Source of the DNA: Trichoplax adhaerens
Lineage: Eukaryota > Placozoa > Uniplacotomia > Trichoplacea > Trichoplacidae
DNA: 64,000 bases
NCBI RefSeq assembly: GCF_000150275.1
Contig: NW_002060943.1
Location: 7,510,066 to 7,574,065, forward strand
Direction: 5' to 3'
In this document: piece after piece, positions 63,923-64,000 of the stretch
Layout of the letters: each line of letters opens with the position of its first letter
How positions within the stretch are numbered: the first letter of the stretch is position 1
Translations under genes and position numbers: made by a program
Notes under the pieces: model-generated
What the model was told of the DNA's origin: nothing
Database searches by the model: none
Seen by the model: the letters and a program-made list of their open reading frames with translations, nothing else

Positions 63923-64000
63923 CTAAAAGAGAGACATTGACCCAAGATTATTTCAACTACAATGATACTAATTAATTTAATAAGATATTGATGCATTGAT

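Overview
This is a eukaryotic window from a small, AT-rich, intron-dense animal genome. I infer a placozoan (Trichoplax/Hoilungia-like). The reasons are the AT-rich intergenic DNA, introns mostly of 80-400 bases, coding of very early-branching animal type for animal genes (FUZ, liprin-beta, FAM124, LMF2), and a short interstitial TTAGGG tract. The species call rests on pattern recognition only. Exon boundaries were placed by hand from splice sites, reading-phase continuity and similarity to known families; individual edges may be off by a base or two.

Layout. 1-6.7 kb: no gene recognised. 6.7-7.8 kb (+): intronless FAM124-family gene. 7.8-17.0 kb: gene-poor, with tandem arrays at 11.9-12.5 and 13.8-16.2 kb. 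17.0-20.4 kb (+): FUZ (fuzzy), 14 exons, 413 aa. 21.8-22.8 kb (-): C-terminal exons of an IMMP1L-like mitochondrial inner-membrane peptidase. 23.5-23.7 kb (-): an orphan exon. 24.3-25.4 kb: tandem repeats, then a perfect 30-base palindrome. 25.5-27.6 kb (+): FGFR1OP2/SIKE-family gene. 29.8-37.5 kb (-): liprin-beta, 20 exons, three SAM domains. 37.5-43.4 kb: repeat-rich gap region with hairpin repeats, a homogeneous 191-bp array and a 50-N assembly gap. 45.2-47.9 kb (+): NADH-cytochrome b5 reductase. 48.1-54.7 kb (-): NAT10, 28 exons, 1032 aa. 55.2-60.7 kb (+): LMF2, 14 exons, 662 aa. 60.8-64.0 kb (-): NCAPH2 (condensin II), 5' end outside the window.

The genes do not form a pathway. They cover ciliogenesis and planar polarity (FUZ), mitochondrial processing (IMMP1L), STRIPAK-linked coiled-coil (FGFR1OP2/SIKE), adhesion and cortical scaffolding (liprin-beta), ER redox (CYB5R), RNA acetylation (NAT10), lipase folding in the ER (LMF2) and chromosome condensation (NCAPH2). 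What links them is ancestral synteny: several pairs lie close together in human too (FGFR1OP2/PPFIBP1, PPFIBP2/CYB5R2, NAT10/IMMP1L, LMF2/NCAPH2).

The most notable signals are an apparent U12-type AT-AC intron in NAT10, a tandem duplication of a NAT10 exon end together with its 5' splice site inside the next intron, a stop-free 102-base intron in LMF2, a 30-base perfect palindrome just upstream of FGFR1OP2/SIKE, and an IMMP1L-like gene in which the catalytic lysine appears displaced and the catalytic-serine exon was not found. I did not find a novel multi-gene system.
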